Below, piece after piece: positions 14,953 through 22,500 of a stretch of 46,825 bases of DNA; position 1 is the stretch's first letter; each line of letters opens with the position of its first letter. Where the stretch lies: positions 1 through 46,825 of the forward strand of contig JAFTUF010000024.1 of assembly GCA_017466405.1 (NCBI GenBank), written 5' to 3'. A model generated the notes under the pieces. It was given only the letters and a program-made list of their open reading frames with translations. It searched no databases and was not told the DNA's origin. A program made the position numbers and the translations under genes. Source of the stretch: Bacteroidales bacterium. GTDB lineage: Bacteria; Bacteroidota; Bacteroidia; Bacteroidales; F082.

Positions 14953-16320
14953 ATGAAAAGATTTACAATGTTTTACGTTTTGATTTCTTTTGCGATGATG
15001 ATGCTTTTATCGTGTAAAGAACCTAATGGCGGTGACGAAAACGACAATCCAGACAATAATGAGACAATAGAGACAGCGTTCTATGAAATTCAAGATGATT
15101 CAAAGCTTGTAGCTTTAGATTGTGTGGAAGATTTGTTTTCATCGATGGGACAGGACGAACAGATTGCTTCTTTCAAAGAGTTTATGGTTAATTACATCAA
15201 TAATGTAACTCAAAAAGTTGAAAGAGAATTAGGTGTCGAAGGAATAGAATTAGGATTGAGAAAAGTATCGTATATCTATAACAGCGTTGATGTTCATAAC
15301 GAGCCGACACAGTTGTCGTCGGTGGCGTTTTGGAGAGGATACTATCTCAACGACGAATGGCACGATTTGTCACCAGATAATATCTGTCTGATGGAACATT
15401 ACACCATAACATCAGATAATGAATGTCCAACCCAAGGCTTCCCAATGGAATTGATGATAACAGGCAACACTCTCACTATCATGCCTGACTATTTAGGATA
15501 TGGTCTTACAAGACATCTTTCTCATCCTTACCTTAATCACGAGATATGCGCAGTCAATTCCGTTGATGCATTACCTTCAGGTTATACCTTATTTAATGAT
15601 TTATCGTCAGCCGATATGAAAGAGGATTGGGAGTTATCTGTTCTCGGCGCATCTCAAGGCGGCGCTAATGCTCTCGCAGTTCATAAATATATTGATACAC
15701 ATAATGACTTTGCAAACACATGGAACTTCTCACATTCTTATTGTGCTGTAGGTCCTCATAATCCATCACTTACGATTGAGAAATATTTCGAGTCGGGAAA
15801 GAGTGCGCTTCCTGTGGTTTTTCCTATGACTATAAAATCGATGTTCGATTCATATCCTGAGATTCTTGGCAAATATACAGAAGAGATGATGTATTCGGAA
15901 AACTACTTGCGTATAAAAGACACTATTGATGCCATGTTGGAAAGCAAGAACTACAGCAACTATGAAATTGCTTTGGTGCTTCTTGAGAATGTGAAAGTTA
16001 CTGTAGATGAAAACATCGCTCCTGATGAGATATATCTGACAGATATTCTTAGCGAAGTTATGTTTGACGAGGATTCTGAGATTGTTAAAGATTTATACAG
16101 ATGTTTGGAAAAGAACAATCTCACCACAGGCTGGACGCCGTCGCATCCGATAAAATTATTTTATGGCAAAGGCGATAGAGTAGTGCCATACGAAAATTCT
16201 ATATCAGTTCAAGAAGCTTTTGGCTCTGAGAAAGTAACCCTGATTGAAGCTGACGAAACTTTAGATCACCAAACCATCACCGTGATGTGGATGCTGGGTG
16301 TTCTTCTAAATGGAATATGA
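14953..16320 (+). CDS. Lipoprotein alpha/beta-hydrolase (secretory lipase-like)
   Basis: A 455-residue exported lipoprotein: the signal peptide ends in the lipobox LLSC (Cys about residue 21), so it should be lipid-anchored. An acidic spacer follows (GGDENDNPDNN). The fold is an alpha/beta-hydrolase. The nucleophile elbow GASQGG has Ser at residue 234. A candidate acid is Asp in GKGDRVVPYENS (about 410) and a candidate base is His in LDHQTITVMW near the C-terminus. The segment MPDYLGYGLT resembles the oxyanion-side loop of the secretory-lipase/prolyl aminopeptidase-like group. Substrate unknown, possibly an ester or lipid outside the cell. The gene has its own promoter and stands alone between REP-like elements. 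Confidence 0.75.
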   Translation: MKRFTMFYVLISFAMMMLLSCKEPNGGDENDNPDNNETIETAFYEIQDDSKLVALDCVEDLFSSMGQDEQIASFKEFMVNYINNVTQKVERELGVEGIELGLRKVSYIYNSVDVHNEPTQLSSVAFWRGYYLNDEWHDLSPDNICLMEHYTITSDNECPTQGFPMELMITGNTLTIMPDYLGYGLTRHLSHPYLNHEICAVNSVDALPSGYTLFNDLSSADMKEDWELSVLGASQGGANALAVHKYIDTHNDFANTWNFSHSYCAVGPHNPSLTIEKYFESGKSALPVVFPMTIKSMFDSYPEILGKYTEEMMYSENYLRIKDTIDAMLESKNYSNYEIALVLLENVKVTVDENIAPDEIYLTDILSEVMFDEDSEIVKDLYRCLEKNNLTTGWTPSHPIKLFYGKGDRVVPYENSISVQEAFGSEKVTLIEADETLDHQTITVMWMLGVLLNGI

Positions 16321-16326
16321 CATGTA

Positions 16327-16364
16327 GAGACGTATCAAAATTCGATAGAATTTTGCTGCGTCTC
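16327..16364. repeat. REP-like palindrome, GTAGAGACG family, copy R3
   Basis: The arms 16327-16342 and 16349-16364 pair over 16 bases with a few mismatches around a 6-base loop. It lies between convergent genes, followed by a T-run on the plus strand at 16383-16389, and may act as a terminator. Confidence 0.7.
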
Positions 16365-16388
16365 ATAGAAATTTAATATGTCTCTTTT

Positions 16389-16919
16389 TTAATTCAATCC
16401 TAACATTTTATATCCCATCTCATTGAGTTGCACAGCCATTCCCATAAGATAAAGCTGACCTAGACTTTGAATGTAAGCTTCGATAGCATCTTTAGTTCCA
16501 GGTTCTATATTGGAATGTCTTAAGAAATCGTTGGTGATACTTGAACATTCAGCGACGAGTTCAGTCGTTTTCTTACATTTTTCTTCGTCAAACTGAAGCA
16601 CTTCTTCAAGGATGTATTCGTCCATCTCGTCGAAACCTCTCTTGTCGCGGATGTATTCATACAAGAAAGACATATTGTCGTATTTCACCCAGTCTTCGTC
16701 CCAATATTTTGCAATTGCCATTCCGAGGAACATCGTCCATCCGAGAGAGACCATAGGGTAATCGTTGAATTCTCTAACTCCATCAGGGAGATAAGCTTCC
16801 AAAAGAGTCTTCCATTTCTCTTCAACGTCGGGGCAGATCGGGAAACGCTCGCCGATAGCACCTTCTTGTCTTAAATATTGCAATAATATCTGTTTTAATT
16901 TATCTTCAAATTTTTCCAT
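16389..16919 (-). CDS. Conserved all-alpha hypothetical protein, partner of Fic gene
   Basis: I do not recognise this 176-residue family. It has no signal peptide or membrane segment, is acidic, and is predicted mostly helical, with recognisable blocks RFPICPDVEEKWKTLLEAYL, PMVSLGWTMFLGMAIAKYWD and LYLMGMAVQLNEMGY. It starts 8 bases after the Fic stop on the same strand, so the two are probably co-transcribed. The adjacency raises the possibility that it is a target, adaptor or antidote of the Fic enzyme, but nothing in the sequence shows this. Confidence 0.6.
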   Translation of the reverse strand: MEKFEDKLKQILLQYLRQEGAIGERFPICPDVEEKWKTLLEAYLPDGVREFNDYPMVSLGWTMFLGMAIAKYWDEDWVKYDNMSFLYEYIRDKRGFDEMDEYILEEVLQFDEEKCKKTTELVAECSSITNDFLRHSNIEPGTKDAIEAYIQSLGQLYLMGMAVQLNEMGYKMLGLN

Positions 16920-16927
16920 GACTAATA

Positions 16928-18097
16928 TTAATTTTTATTGTTTTTTATCAATTCATTATATAATGCCAATCCTTTTACAGTTAAAAGGTATTTTTGTTTT
17001 GGATGGCGAGGCGAATTAGGATAAAGCATACGAATATAACCTTCTTTGATAGCAGGGTTGAGGTAAAGAGTCACTACGTTTTTTCTGTCATTTAATCCTA
17101 TTTCTGCTAATATCTCTTTCACTGATAATTCTCGTTTGCATATAATAGATATTAATTTTATAATGTTTGAATTATCTACGAGGAACTTGTCCTGTACTTG
17201 TGGGGTACTTGTAGGGTACTTGTAGGGTACTTGTTCGGGTTTTGACAGATTAGGTTGTTCGCTCCATTCTTCTGTCGGATAAATATGCAGATACCGATTT
17301 CGTAAATCCCATTGTTCGCCAAATAATAGATTTCTGAAGAAACGTTCCAAATATATTGGACTGTAATCAATTCCTTTTCTTGCATTACGGTAATTAGCTC
17401 TTACTAATGCGTTACGGAAATACCACGAATGCTCGGCGAACATATCGTTAGCAACATTAAAACCAATATTGCGCAAATACAAAATAGCGAATACTGCAGT
17501 CGTACGAGTGTTGCCTTCTCGAAAAGCATGAATCTGCCAAATTCCTGAAATAAAACGAGTGATGTGAGATATAAAATTATCCGATGAAATACCTTTATAT
17601 AGAAAGTTACGTTCTTGTTCAATATCATAATCTAATGCACGACGTAAATCTTCCCAATTCAAGTAGTTTACGGTATCACCATTCAAAACCCATTCTTTTT
17701 TAGTAATATCATATTCTCGAATTTGACCAGCATGTTTGAAAACGCCCTCAAAGATTCTTCGATGTAACGCAATGTATCCTTTGGTACTGAAATCCAAAGC
17801 ATCAGAAGAGAGAATTTTTGTGATGTTTGCGGAAACCTGATCCGCTTCTTGTTTTTCATCATCATCAGGTTCGTGCTGAGTTTTTGATATATAATAGTTC
17901 TTTATCAGTTCTCTCGCTTCATCGATGGAAATCTCGCCTTCAATGTTTCTGCGTGCGGTCTCGTGCAGATATTCTGATGTCTTCAAACCATCAACAGCCT
18001 GCAAACCAATCGCAACGCGCCATGCCTCAGCACGTTCTTTCATTTGCGGCTCGCCTTGTCTGATGTATTCGTCGAAATCTAAATATCCGTTTTTCAT
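16928..18097 (-). CDS. Fic-domain protein with C-terminal winged helix
   Basis: A 389-residue Fic enzyme of the kind that transfers AMP or another nucleotide to protein hydroxyls. The core motif is HAFREGNTRTTAVF, fitting H-x-F-x-E-G-N-x-R with His and Arg intact. An N-terminal block TARRNIEGEISIDEA has Glu at residue 53 of an inhibitory-helix-like I-E-G motif, although the usual Ser/Thr four residues earlier is replaced. The C-terminal 75 residues look like a winged helix (ELSVKEILAEIGLNDRKNV, YPNSPRHPKQKYLLT). Between the domains lies a linker encoded by an 11-base tandem repeat at 17187-17230. I chose the ATG at 18097; a frame-open TTG at 18124 would add nine residues but looks unlikely. 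It probably forms an operon with the gene 8 bases downstream. Confidence 0.85.
   Translation of the reverse strand: MKNGYLDFDEYIRQGEPQMKERAEAWRVAIGLQAVDGLKTSEYLHETARRNIEGEISIDEARELIKNYYISKTQHEPDDDEKQEADQVSANITKILSSDALDFSTKGYIALHRRIFEGVFKHAGQIREYDITKKEWVLNGDTVNYLNWEDLRRALDYDIEQERNFLYKGISSDNFISHITRFISGIWQIHAFREGNTRTTAVFAILYLRNIGFNVANDMFAEHSWYFRNALVRANYRNARKGIDYSPIYLERFFRNLLFGEQWDLRNRYLHIYPTEEWSEQPNLSKPEQVPYKYPTSTPQVQDKFLVDNSNIIKLISIICKRELSVKEILAEIGLNDRKNVVTLYLNPAIKEGYIRMLYPNSPRHPKQKYLLTVKGLALYNELIKNNKN
17187..17230 (-). repeat. 11-base tandem repeat inside the Fic gene
   Basis: Four units of TTGTAGGGTAC (plus-strand reading; the first two units vary) lie end to end, followed by a partial one. 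Eleven is not a multiple of three, so each unit shifts the reading frame and the translated pattern repeats only every 33 bases. No stop codon occurs in any forward frame of the repeat itself. Confidence 0.9.
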
Positions 18098-18231
18098 AAA
18101 AATTGATGTAGTATAAACTTGCAATGAAGAGTTTACAAATTTACGAAATAAAACTCAATTTGTTTCATAAAAAGGGATTGATTTGCTAAAAAAATAACTG
18201 ACACTTTTTATAAACAAATAATTAGAATACT

Positions 18232-18267
18232 CAAAGTCTGTTGACTGTTGTCCGTTGTCTGTTGGCA
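18232..18267 (+). repeat. Dispersed TGTTGTCCGTTG repeat, copy S2
   Basis: This is identical to copy S1 at 35 of 36 aligned bases and ends 72 bases before the ATG at 18340, in the same orientation as that gene. The matching spacing in S1 is 73 bases. Confidence 0.85.
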
Positions 18268-18339
18268 TAAAATTAACAAATCATTGCCAACATTTATTTC
18301 ATCAATTTGTTTTTCAATCAAAATTAAAAAACAGAAGTT

Positions 18340-18795
18340 ATGAAAAAGACCTTTTTATTAATTGGATTATTTATCCTTTCATTGCCTTTGGTTTTCACAA
18401 GCTGCGATGAAAATGACGGACCTGATGAGGTGATTCTAACAAACAACGTCATCACTATTGGCGACGCTATTTCACCGATAACATCGGTTTTTAACAAAAC
18501 AGAAAACGATGATGCTTATCTCATTGTCAACACCGACGCTATGGAATTAATCATAGAATTTGACAATAAAGATAGCATTCCTACAGGAAACTATCGCCTT
18601 ACATTCAATGGTGACAATAACGGAGAGATAACTATGGTATGGACAGGAGTGGAATATGTTCTTACGGGAGATCTCAGCATCTCTGTATCCGACGACGTTT
18701 ATACAATCTCTGCTATCGGAAATGCTTTCTTAGATTATTACACTTTTACTCCTTTTAGCCTGTATTATAAAGGCAAGATCACTGATGGAAATTAA
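18340..18795 (+). CDS. Small lipoprotein of unknown function
   Basis: A 151-residue lipoprotein: signal peptide with lipobox FTSC (Cys near residue 22), then an acidic spacer DENDGPDE that could act as a lipoprotein export signal for the surface in Bacteroidota. The mature domain of about 115 residues is beta-rich (IGDAISPITSVFN, YRLTFNGDNNGEITMVW, TGDLSISVSDDVYTISA), suggesting one small beta-sandwich or barrel. I do not recognise the family. It is a single-gene unit between the upstream repeat and the galactose operon terminator. Confidence 0.7.
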   Translation: MKKTFLLIGLFILSLPLVFTSCDENDGPDEVILTNNVITIGDAISPITSVFNKTENDDAYLIVNTDAMELIIEFDNKDSIPTGNYRLTFNGDNNGEITMVWTGVEYVLTGDLSISVSDDVYTISAIGNAFLDYYTFTPFSLYYKGKITDGN

Positions 18796-18820
18796 GGGAT
18801 ATATTGATTAAAAATTAAAA

Positions 18821-18860
18821 GACGTGTTAATGCAGATGTTTGTAATCACATTAACACGTC
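18821..18860 (-). terminator. Hairpin ending the galactose operon (REP-like copy R4)
   Basis: A perfect 12-base stem (18821-18832 with 18849-18860), of the GACGTGTTAATG form related to the other palindromes, is followed on the minus strand by a T-rich run at 18820-18806. It lies 45 bases past the transporter stop, so it likely terminates the minus-strand operon. It may also stop the lipoprotein transcript from the other side. Confidence 0.7.
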
Positions 18861-18904
18861 ATATATCAATTCTTAGATTCTGAATTTCTCAGATTCTCAG
18901 ATTT

Positions 18905-20191
18905 TTATTCAACAGGAATATCTTTGTTAACGTTCTTTGATCCTACTAAAGCGTAGAACAACAAGAATGCGAGACCAGCTGCTACAACCCAGTAACTTAC
19001 TAAGTAGTTGCCGCTTAAGTCAACGACGAAGTTCTGTACGAAAGGCAAGATACCGCCACCGCAAACCAATGCCATGAAGATACCTGAAGCTTTCTCAGTG
19101 TATTTGCCGAGACCTTCAACAGCTAAGTTGAAGATGCCGCCCCACATGACTGAAGTGCAGAGACCGCATAATACTAACAACGCTGCGTTGACAGGAACTT
19201 GTGCGATGCCGAAACCGTCTGTGCCTTTGAATACTGGAAGACCGACAACTGTTGATGGGTTTAAGAATATCGCCAAAATGACGAATAATAAACCGATGCA
19301 TGATACTGTTGTCAACATAGCTTTTGCTGATACCTTAGCACCGACTGCTGCACCTAACAAACGACCGACTAACATTAAGAACCAATATGTTGCTGTAACT
19401 GTGCCAGCAATAGCTTCAGCACCTGTTGCAACATTCAAACCTCCGTTTTGTAACCATTTTTGCAATACGTTTGGAATACCAACTTCAACACCAACGTAGA
19501 TGAAGATAGCTATGGCACCAAATACGAAGTGACGGAATGACATTGGACCGTATTGTGAATTTTCTTTTTTCTCGATTTTTTGAACTGGGTTCTCTGGGAT
19601 GTCTGTCAATGAGATGACGATGAATGCCAATGCGAAGATTCCTAAAGCGATGAACATCAATGGGAATACTTGACTGATTTTAGCGTTGACGATGCTAGGA
19701 ACGAAAACACCTGTCAAGAAGATACATGCTGTACCCATCAATGAGTTGAATGAACCACCGACTTGTACGAGTTGGTTACCTTTGTTACCGCCACCGCCGA
19801 GTTTGTTAAGCATTGGGTTGACAACGATGTTTAACATACACATTGAGAAACCTGCGATGAAAGCACCGAGGAGATAAACTCCGAAAGCTGTGTTGCTATC
19901 AATCAAACCTGAAAGTGTTTGAACGCCAACACCGACGAAACCTACTGTAACAGCAGCTAAAGCTGTTTTCTTGTAACCATATTTTTGCAACATGTTACCT
20001 GCTGGAATACCCATCACTGCGTAAGCGATGAAGTTTGCCAAAACGCCTAAGGTACCCATCCAGTTGGCTACGCTAAATTGATTTTTTAAAATGTCTCCCA
20101 TTGGTGATGCAAGGTTGGTGACGAATGAAATCATACCAAACAAAAGAATCATCACGAGGATTGCTAAGAAATTACCTTTTTTCTTTTCCAT
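18905..20191 (-). CDS. FucP/GluP-type sugar:proton symporter (MFS)
   Basis: A 428-residue integral membrane protein with 12 hydrophobic segments, of the FHS (fucose-galactose-glucose) branch of the major facilitator superfamily. Typical blocks are FIAYAVMGIPAGNMLQKYGY in the first half, the cytoplasmic loop GFSMCMLNIVVNPMLNKLGG, and the C-terminal half beginning near MSFRHFVFGAIAIFIYVGVE. It is the last gene of the galactose operon, 12 bases after galM, so galactose or a mixed glucose/galactose role is most likely. Substrate residues cannot be confirmed by eye. A hairpin terminator follows the stop. Confidence 0.88.
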   Translation of the reverse strand: MEKKKGNFLAILVMILLFGMISFVTNLASPMGDILKNQFSVANWMGTLGVLANFIAYAVMGIPAGNMLQKYGYKKTALAAVTVGFVGVGVQTLSGLIDSNTAFGVYLLGAFIAGFSMCMLNIVVNPMLNKLGGGGNKGNQLVQVGGSFNSLMGTACIFLTGVFVPSIVNAKISQVFPLMFIALGIFALAFIVISLTDIPENPVQKIEKKENSQYGPMSFRHFVFGAIAIFIYVGVEVGIPNVLQKWLQNGGLNVATGAEAIAGTVTATYWFLMLVGRLLGAAVGAKVSAKAMLTTVSCIGLLFVILAIFLNPSTVVGLPVFKGTDGFGIAQVPVNAALLVLCGLCTSVMWGGIFNLAVEGLGKYTEKASGIFMALVCGGGILPFVQNFVVDLSGNYLVSYWVVAAGLAFLLFYALVGSKNVNKDIPVE

Positions 20192-20203
20192 TGTTTTAAG
20201 TTT

Positions 20204-21262
20204 TTATAATACTGAAAATTTAAATTTAATTACTTCTTTATATTCTTCTCCTGGACGCAAGACTGTGTTAGGGAAGTTTGCCTTGTTAGGAGAGTCGGGG
20301 AGTGCTTGGCATTCCATCGCTACGCCTTCGTAGTCTTCGTAGCTCTTGCCGCATTTTCCTTCTGGGCATCCGCTCAGCCAGTTGCCTGTATAAATCTGAA
20401 GTCCAGGTTGTGTGGTGAACACATCGACTTTTATTCCTGAAGCGTCGCTGCTTAATGTAGCGGCAGGATTTATCACACCTTTGTTATAATTGTCGAGAAC
20501 CCAGCAGCTGTCGTAGCCTTTGCCGTTTACCAATGCAGGGAAGTCGGCCTTGATGTCACGACCGATGAGTTTTGTCTCAGTGAAATCCATAGGTGTTTCT
20601 TTGACGGTAGCTATTTCGCCTGTTGTAATCAACTCGTTTGTTGCAGGAAGATAGTTCTGTGCGTAAATCTTAAGATTGTGATCTATGATATTGCCGTTGC
20701 CTTCGCCTTTTAAGTTGAAATAAACGTGATTGGTGAGATTTACTACTGTGGCTTCGTTGGTTTCGGCTCTTAAAGTAAGAGTGAGTTCGTTGTCGTCGCT
20801 CCAGTGATATTCTGCTTTAGCGAGGAGCTCTCCAGGATAACCGCATTCGCCGTCTTCTGAGAAATATGTGAATTCTACGTTGCCGTTATCATTTATCTCT
20901 CCGACCCAAAGTTGGTTGGCGAAGCCATCATTACCGCCGTGGAGGTGATGCTTGCCGTCGCCGGTATTGAGAACCAACTGATATTCTTTGCCGTCGATGC
21001 TGAACTTGCCTTCGCATATTCTGTTGGAGAAACGTCCAGGAACCTTGCCGGCGCAAGGACCATCGCCGATATATGATTTCAAATCTTTATAACCCAAAAC
21101 GACATCTGTCATTTTGCCTTCTTTGTCTGGAACCACGATAGAAACGATGCCAGCGCCGATGTTACATAATGTCACGCTCGCGCCAGAAGCGTTAGTGAGT
21201 TTGTAAACATAGATAGCACCGCCATCTTCTAATGTTCCATGTTCTATTCTTTCGATGTTCAT
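20204..21262 (-). CDS. galM: Galactose mutarotase (aldose 1-epimerase)
   Basis: A 352-residue GalM family enzyme interconverting alpha and beta anomers of galactose, feeding the alpha form to galactokinase. Family marks are GRFSNRI, the first catalytic His region in KHHLHGGNDGF, VVNLTNHVYFNL with the second His, and the C-terminal GLQIYTGNWL followed by a Glu in the GVAMECQALPDSPN block. The length is normal and there is no signal peptide, so it is cytoplasmic. It sits between the nucleotidyltransferase and the transporter in a four-gene minus-strand operon. A copy of the dispersed repeat ends 14 bases before its ATG. Confidence 0.93.
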   Translation of the reverse strand: MNIERIEHGTLEDGGAIYVYKLTNASGASVTLCNIGAGIVSIVVPDKEGKMTDVVLGYKDLKSYIGDGPCAGKVPGRFSNRICEGKFSIDGKEYQLVLNTGDGKHHLHGGNDGFANQLWVGEINDNGNVEFTYFSEDGECGYPGELLAKAEYHWSDDNELTLTLRAETNEATVVNLTNHVYFNLKGEGNGNIIDHNLKIYAQNYLPATNELITTGEIATVKETPMDFTETKLIGRDIKADFPALVNGKGYDSCWVLDNYNKGVINPAATLSSDASGIKVDVFTTQPGLQIYTGNWLSGCPEGKCGKSYEDYEGVAMECQALPDSPNKANFPNTVLRPGEEYKEVIKFKFSVL

Positions 21263-21276
21263 ATCTTTTATTTTTA

Positions 21277-21300
21277 GTCAACGGACAACAGACTTCGTCC
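21277..21300 (-). repeat. Dispersed TGTTGTCCGTTG repeat, copy S4
   Basis: Read on the minus strand this is a shortened copy (CTGTTGTCCGTTGAC core) that ends 14 bases before the galM ATG, in the gene's orientation. Next to it, 21301-21334 holds an A/T-rich word with ATTGTTAAT repeated. Confidence 0.7.
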
Positions 21301-21334
21301 AATTGTTAATTGTACATTGTAAATTGTTAATGTA

Positions 21335-22237
21335 TTATTCCCAAAGTTTATTTGGATAAATTCCTCTGTCAACGAGGTTCTGAATCTTAGCGACTACGTC
21401 TGGCTTATCTTCTTTATATGTCACGCCGAACCAGACAGCATCGCTCGACAATACTCTCAACTTAGCTTCGCCGCCAGTGATGAGCTTGTTGACCATCAAA
21501 GGAATGAAGAACTCTGCTTTGATGTTTGTCTTTGCTTGTGTGTCTAAGAATTCTTTGAAACCTTCTGTTGAATATTCGAAGAAGTCAGGTGTGAAACCGA
21601 AGAAGTTCATTGACACTAAAGTCTCGAGGTCGAGTGGGTGAGAGCCTTCTTCATCTGTGTAAGCAGCGCCGTCTTCTGTCTTGGCGATGGAAGTACGTTC
21701 GACGATTGTCTGGAGATAATGATTTTCGTCTTGAGTACAAACGCCTCTTGATACGGTGCCGAATTCTGACAATGTGTTTCTTAATTTATATGCGACCATG
21801 CTATAAGCGCCTTTCTTGCCTTCGCATTCTGTGAGATATTTTGCCATCACTTCGTAAGCTTCCTTGCCATAGAAGTCGTCGGCGTTGATGACTGCGAAAG
21901 GCTCCTTGATGGTGTTGGCTGCCATCAAAACAGCGTGGCATGTTCCCCAAGGTTTCACTCTGCCTTCTGGTACGCTATAACCTTCAGGAAGACATTCCAA
22001 TCCTTGATAAACATATTCTACAGGAATGCCGAAACGCTCGGTGTTATTCACTTTTTCAAAAGCTTCAGCGAAATCTTTGCGAATCACGAAAACGACTTTG
22101 CCAAATCCAGCTCTTTTTGCATCATAAATTGAATAATCTAAAATAGCCTCGTTGTTTGGACCAACGCCGTCCATCTGTTTCAATGCGCCGTAACGAGAAC
22201 CCATACCGGCTGCTAATACTAATAATGTTGGTTTCAT
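21335..22237 (-). CDS. Sugar-1-phosphate nucleotidyltransferase, possible galT replacement
   Basis: A 300-residue nucleotidyltransferase. The N-terminal nucleotide-binding loop is LAAGMGSRYGALKQ, the metal-site Asp is in INADDFYG, and the product side has VERTSIAK and FFIPLMVNKL. Members of this group make nucleotide sugars from a sugar 1-phosphate and an NTP. Standing between galK and galM, and with no galT in the operon, it could convert galactose 1-phosphate to UDP-galactose directly, which is an inference. The start is the ATG at 22237; an earlier frame-open TTG at 22264 lies inside a dispersed repeat and is rejected. The NTP used cannot be read from sequence. Confidence 0.8.
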   Translation of the reverse strand: MKPTLLVLAAGMGSRYGALKQMDGVGPNNEAILDYSIYDAKRAGFGKVVFVIRKDFAEAFEKVNNTERFGIPVEYVYQGLECLPEGYSVPEGRVKPWGTCHAVLMAANTIKEPFAVINADDFYGKEAYEVMAKYLTECEGKKGAYSMVAYKLRNTLSEFGTVSRGVCTQDENHYLQTIVERTSIAKTEDGAAYTDEEGSHPLDLETLVSMNFFGFTPDFFEYSTEGFKEFLDTQAKTNIKAEFFIPLMVNKLITGGEAKLRVLSSDAVWFGVTYKEDKPDVVAKIQNLVDRGIYPNKLWE

Positions 22238-22251
22238 TTTTTCTATTTTAA

Positions 22252-22290
22252 TGTCAACGGACAACAGACAACAGTCAACAGTCTTTGTCC
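22252..22290 (-). repeat. Dispersed TGTTGTCCGTTG repeat, copy S3
   Basis: On the minus strand this reads almost as copy S1, with the two inner units swapped. It ends 14 bases before the nucleotidyltransferase ATG, in the gene's orientation. Confidence 0.8.
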
Positions 22291-22311
22291 ATAATTATTT
22301 TAATTTTCTTT

Positions 22312-22412
22312 GGACGTTTGCGATACGTCCCTACAAATTTTCAACTTTCAATTTCTCAGACGTGTCAACGACATATTGTTTATTATTATTGTTGTCGTCG
22401 ACGCGTCCCTAC
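22312..22412. repeat. REP-like element R5 (composite)
   Basis: GGACGTTTGCGATACGTCCCTACAA lies at 22312-22336. The word GACGTGTCAACGACA at 22359-22373 pairs imperfectly with 22391-22407, followed again by CCCTACAA. These arms carry the ACGTCYCTAC signature of R1 to R3 in changed order. Confidence 0.6.
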
Positions 22413-22500
22413 AATTATGAATTATGCATTATGAATTATGCATTATGAATTATGCATTATGAATTATGCATTATGAATTATGCATTATGAATTATGAATT
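22413..22500. repeat. 14-base tandem repeat AATTATGCATTATG
   Basis: About five full units of AATTATGCATTATG run head to tail between the REP-like element and the galK stop codon, with part units at both ends. Each unit is itself two variants of a 7-mer. Confidence 0.9.

Noticed and set aside
17404-17628. The Fic motif variant HAFREGNTRT as a dead enzyme.
   Set aside because: The changed residue is the second Gly of GNGR, and the catalytic His, acidic residue, Asn and Arg are intact. This variant is common in Bacteroidota Fic proteins.
22238-22264. A nine-residue N-terminal extension of the nucleotidyltransferase from an upstream TTG.
   Set aside because: The extension is translated from the dispersed repeat. 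The ATG at 22237 directly precedes the conserved LAAGMGSR start.
22413-22500. The tandem array as a CRISPR.
   Set aside because: Units are 14 bases with no spacers, and no cas genes are present.
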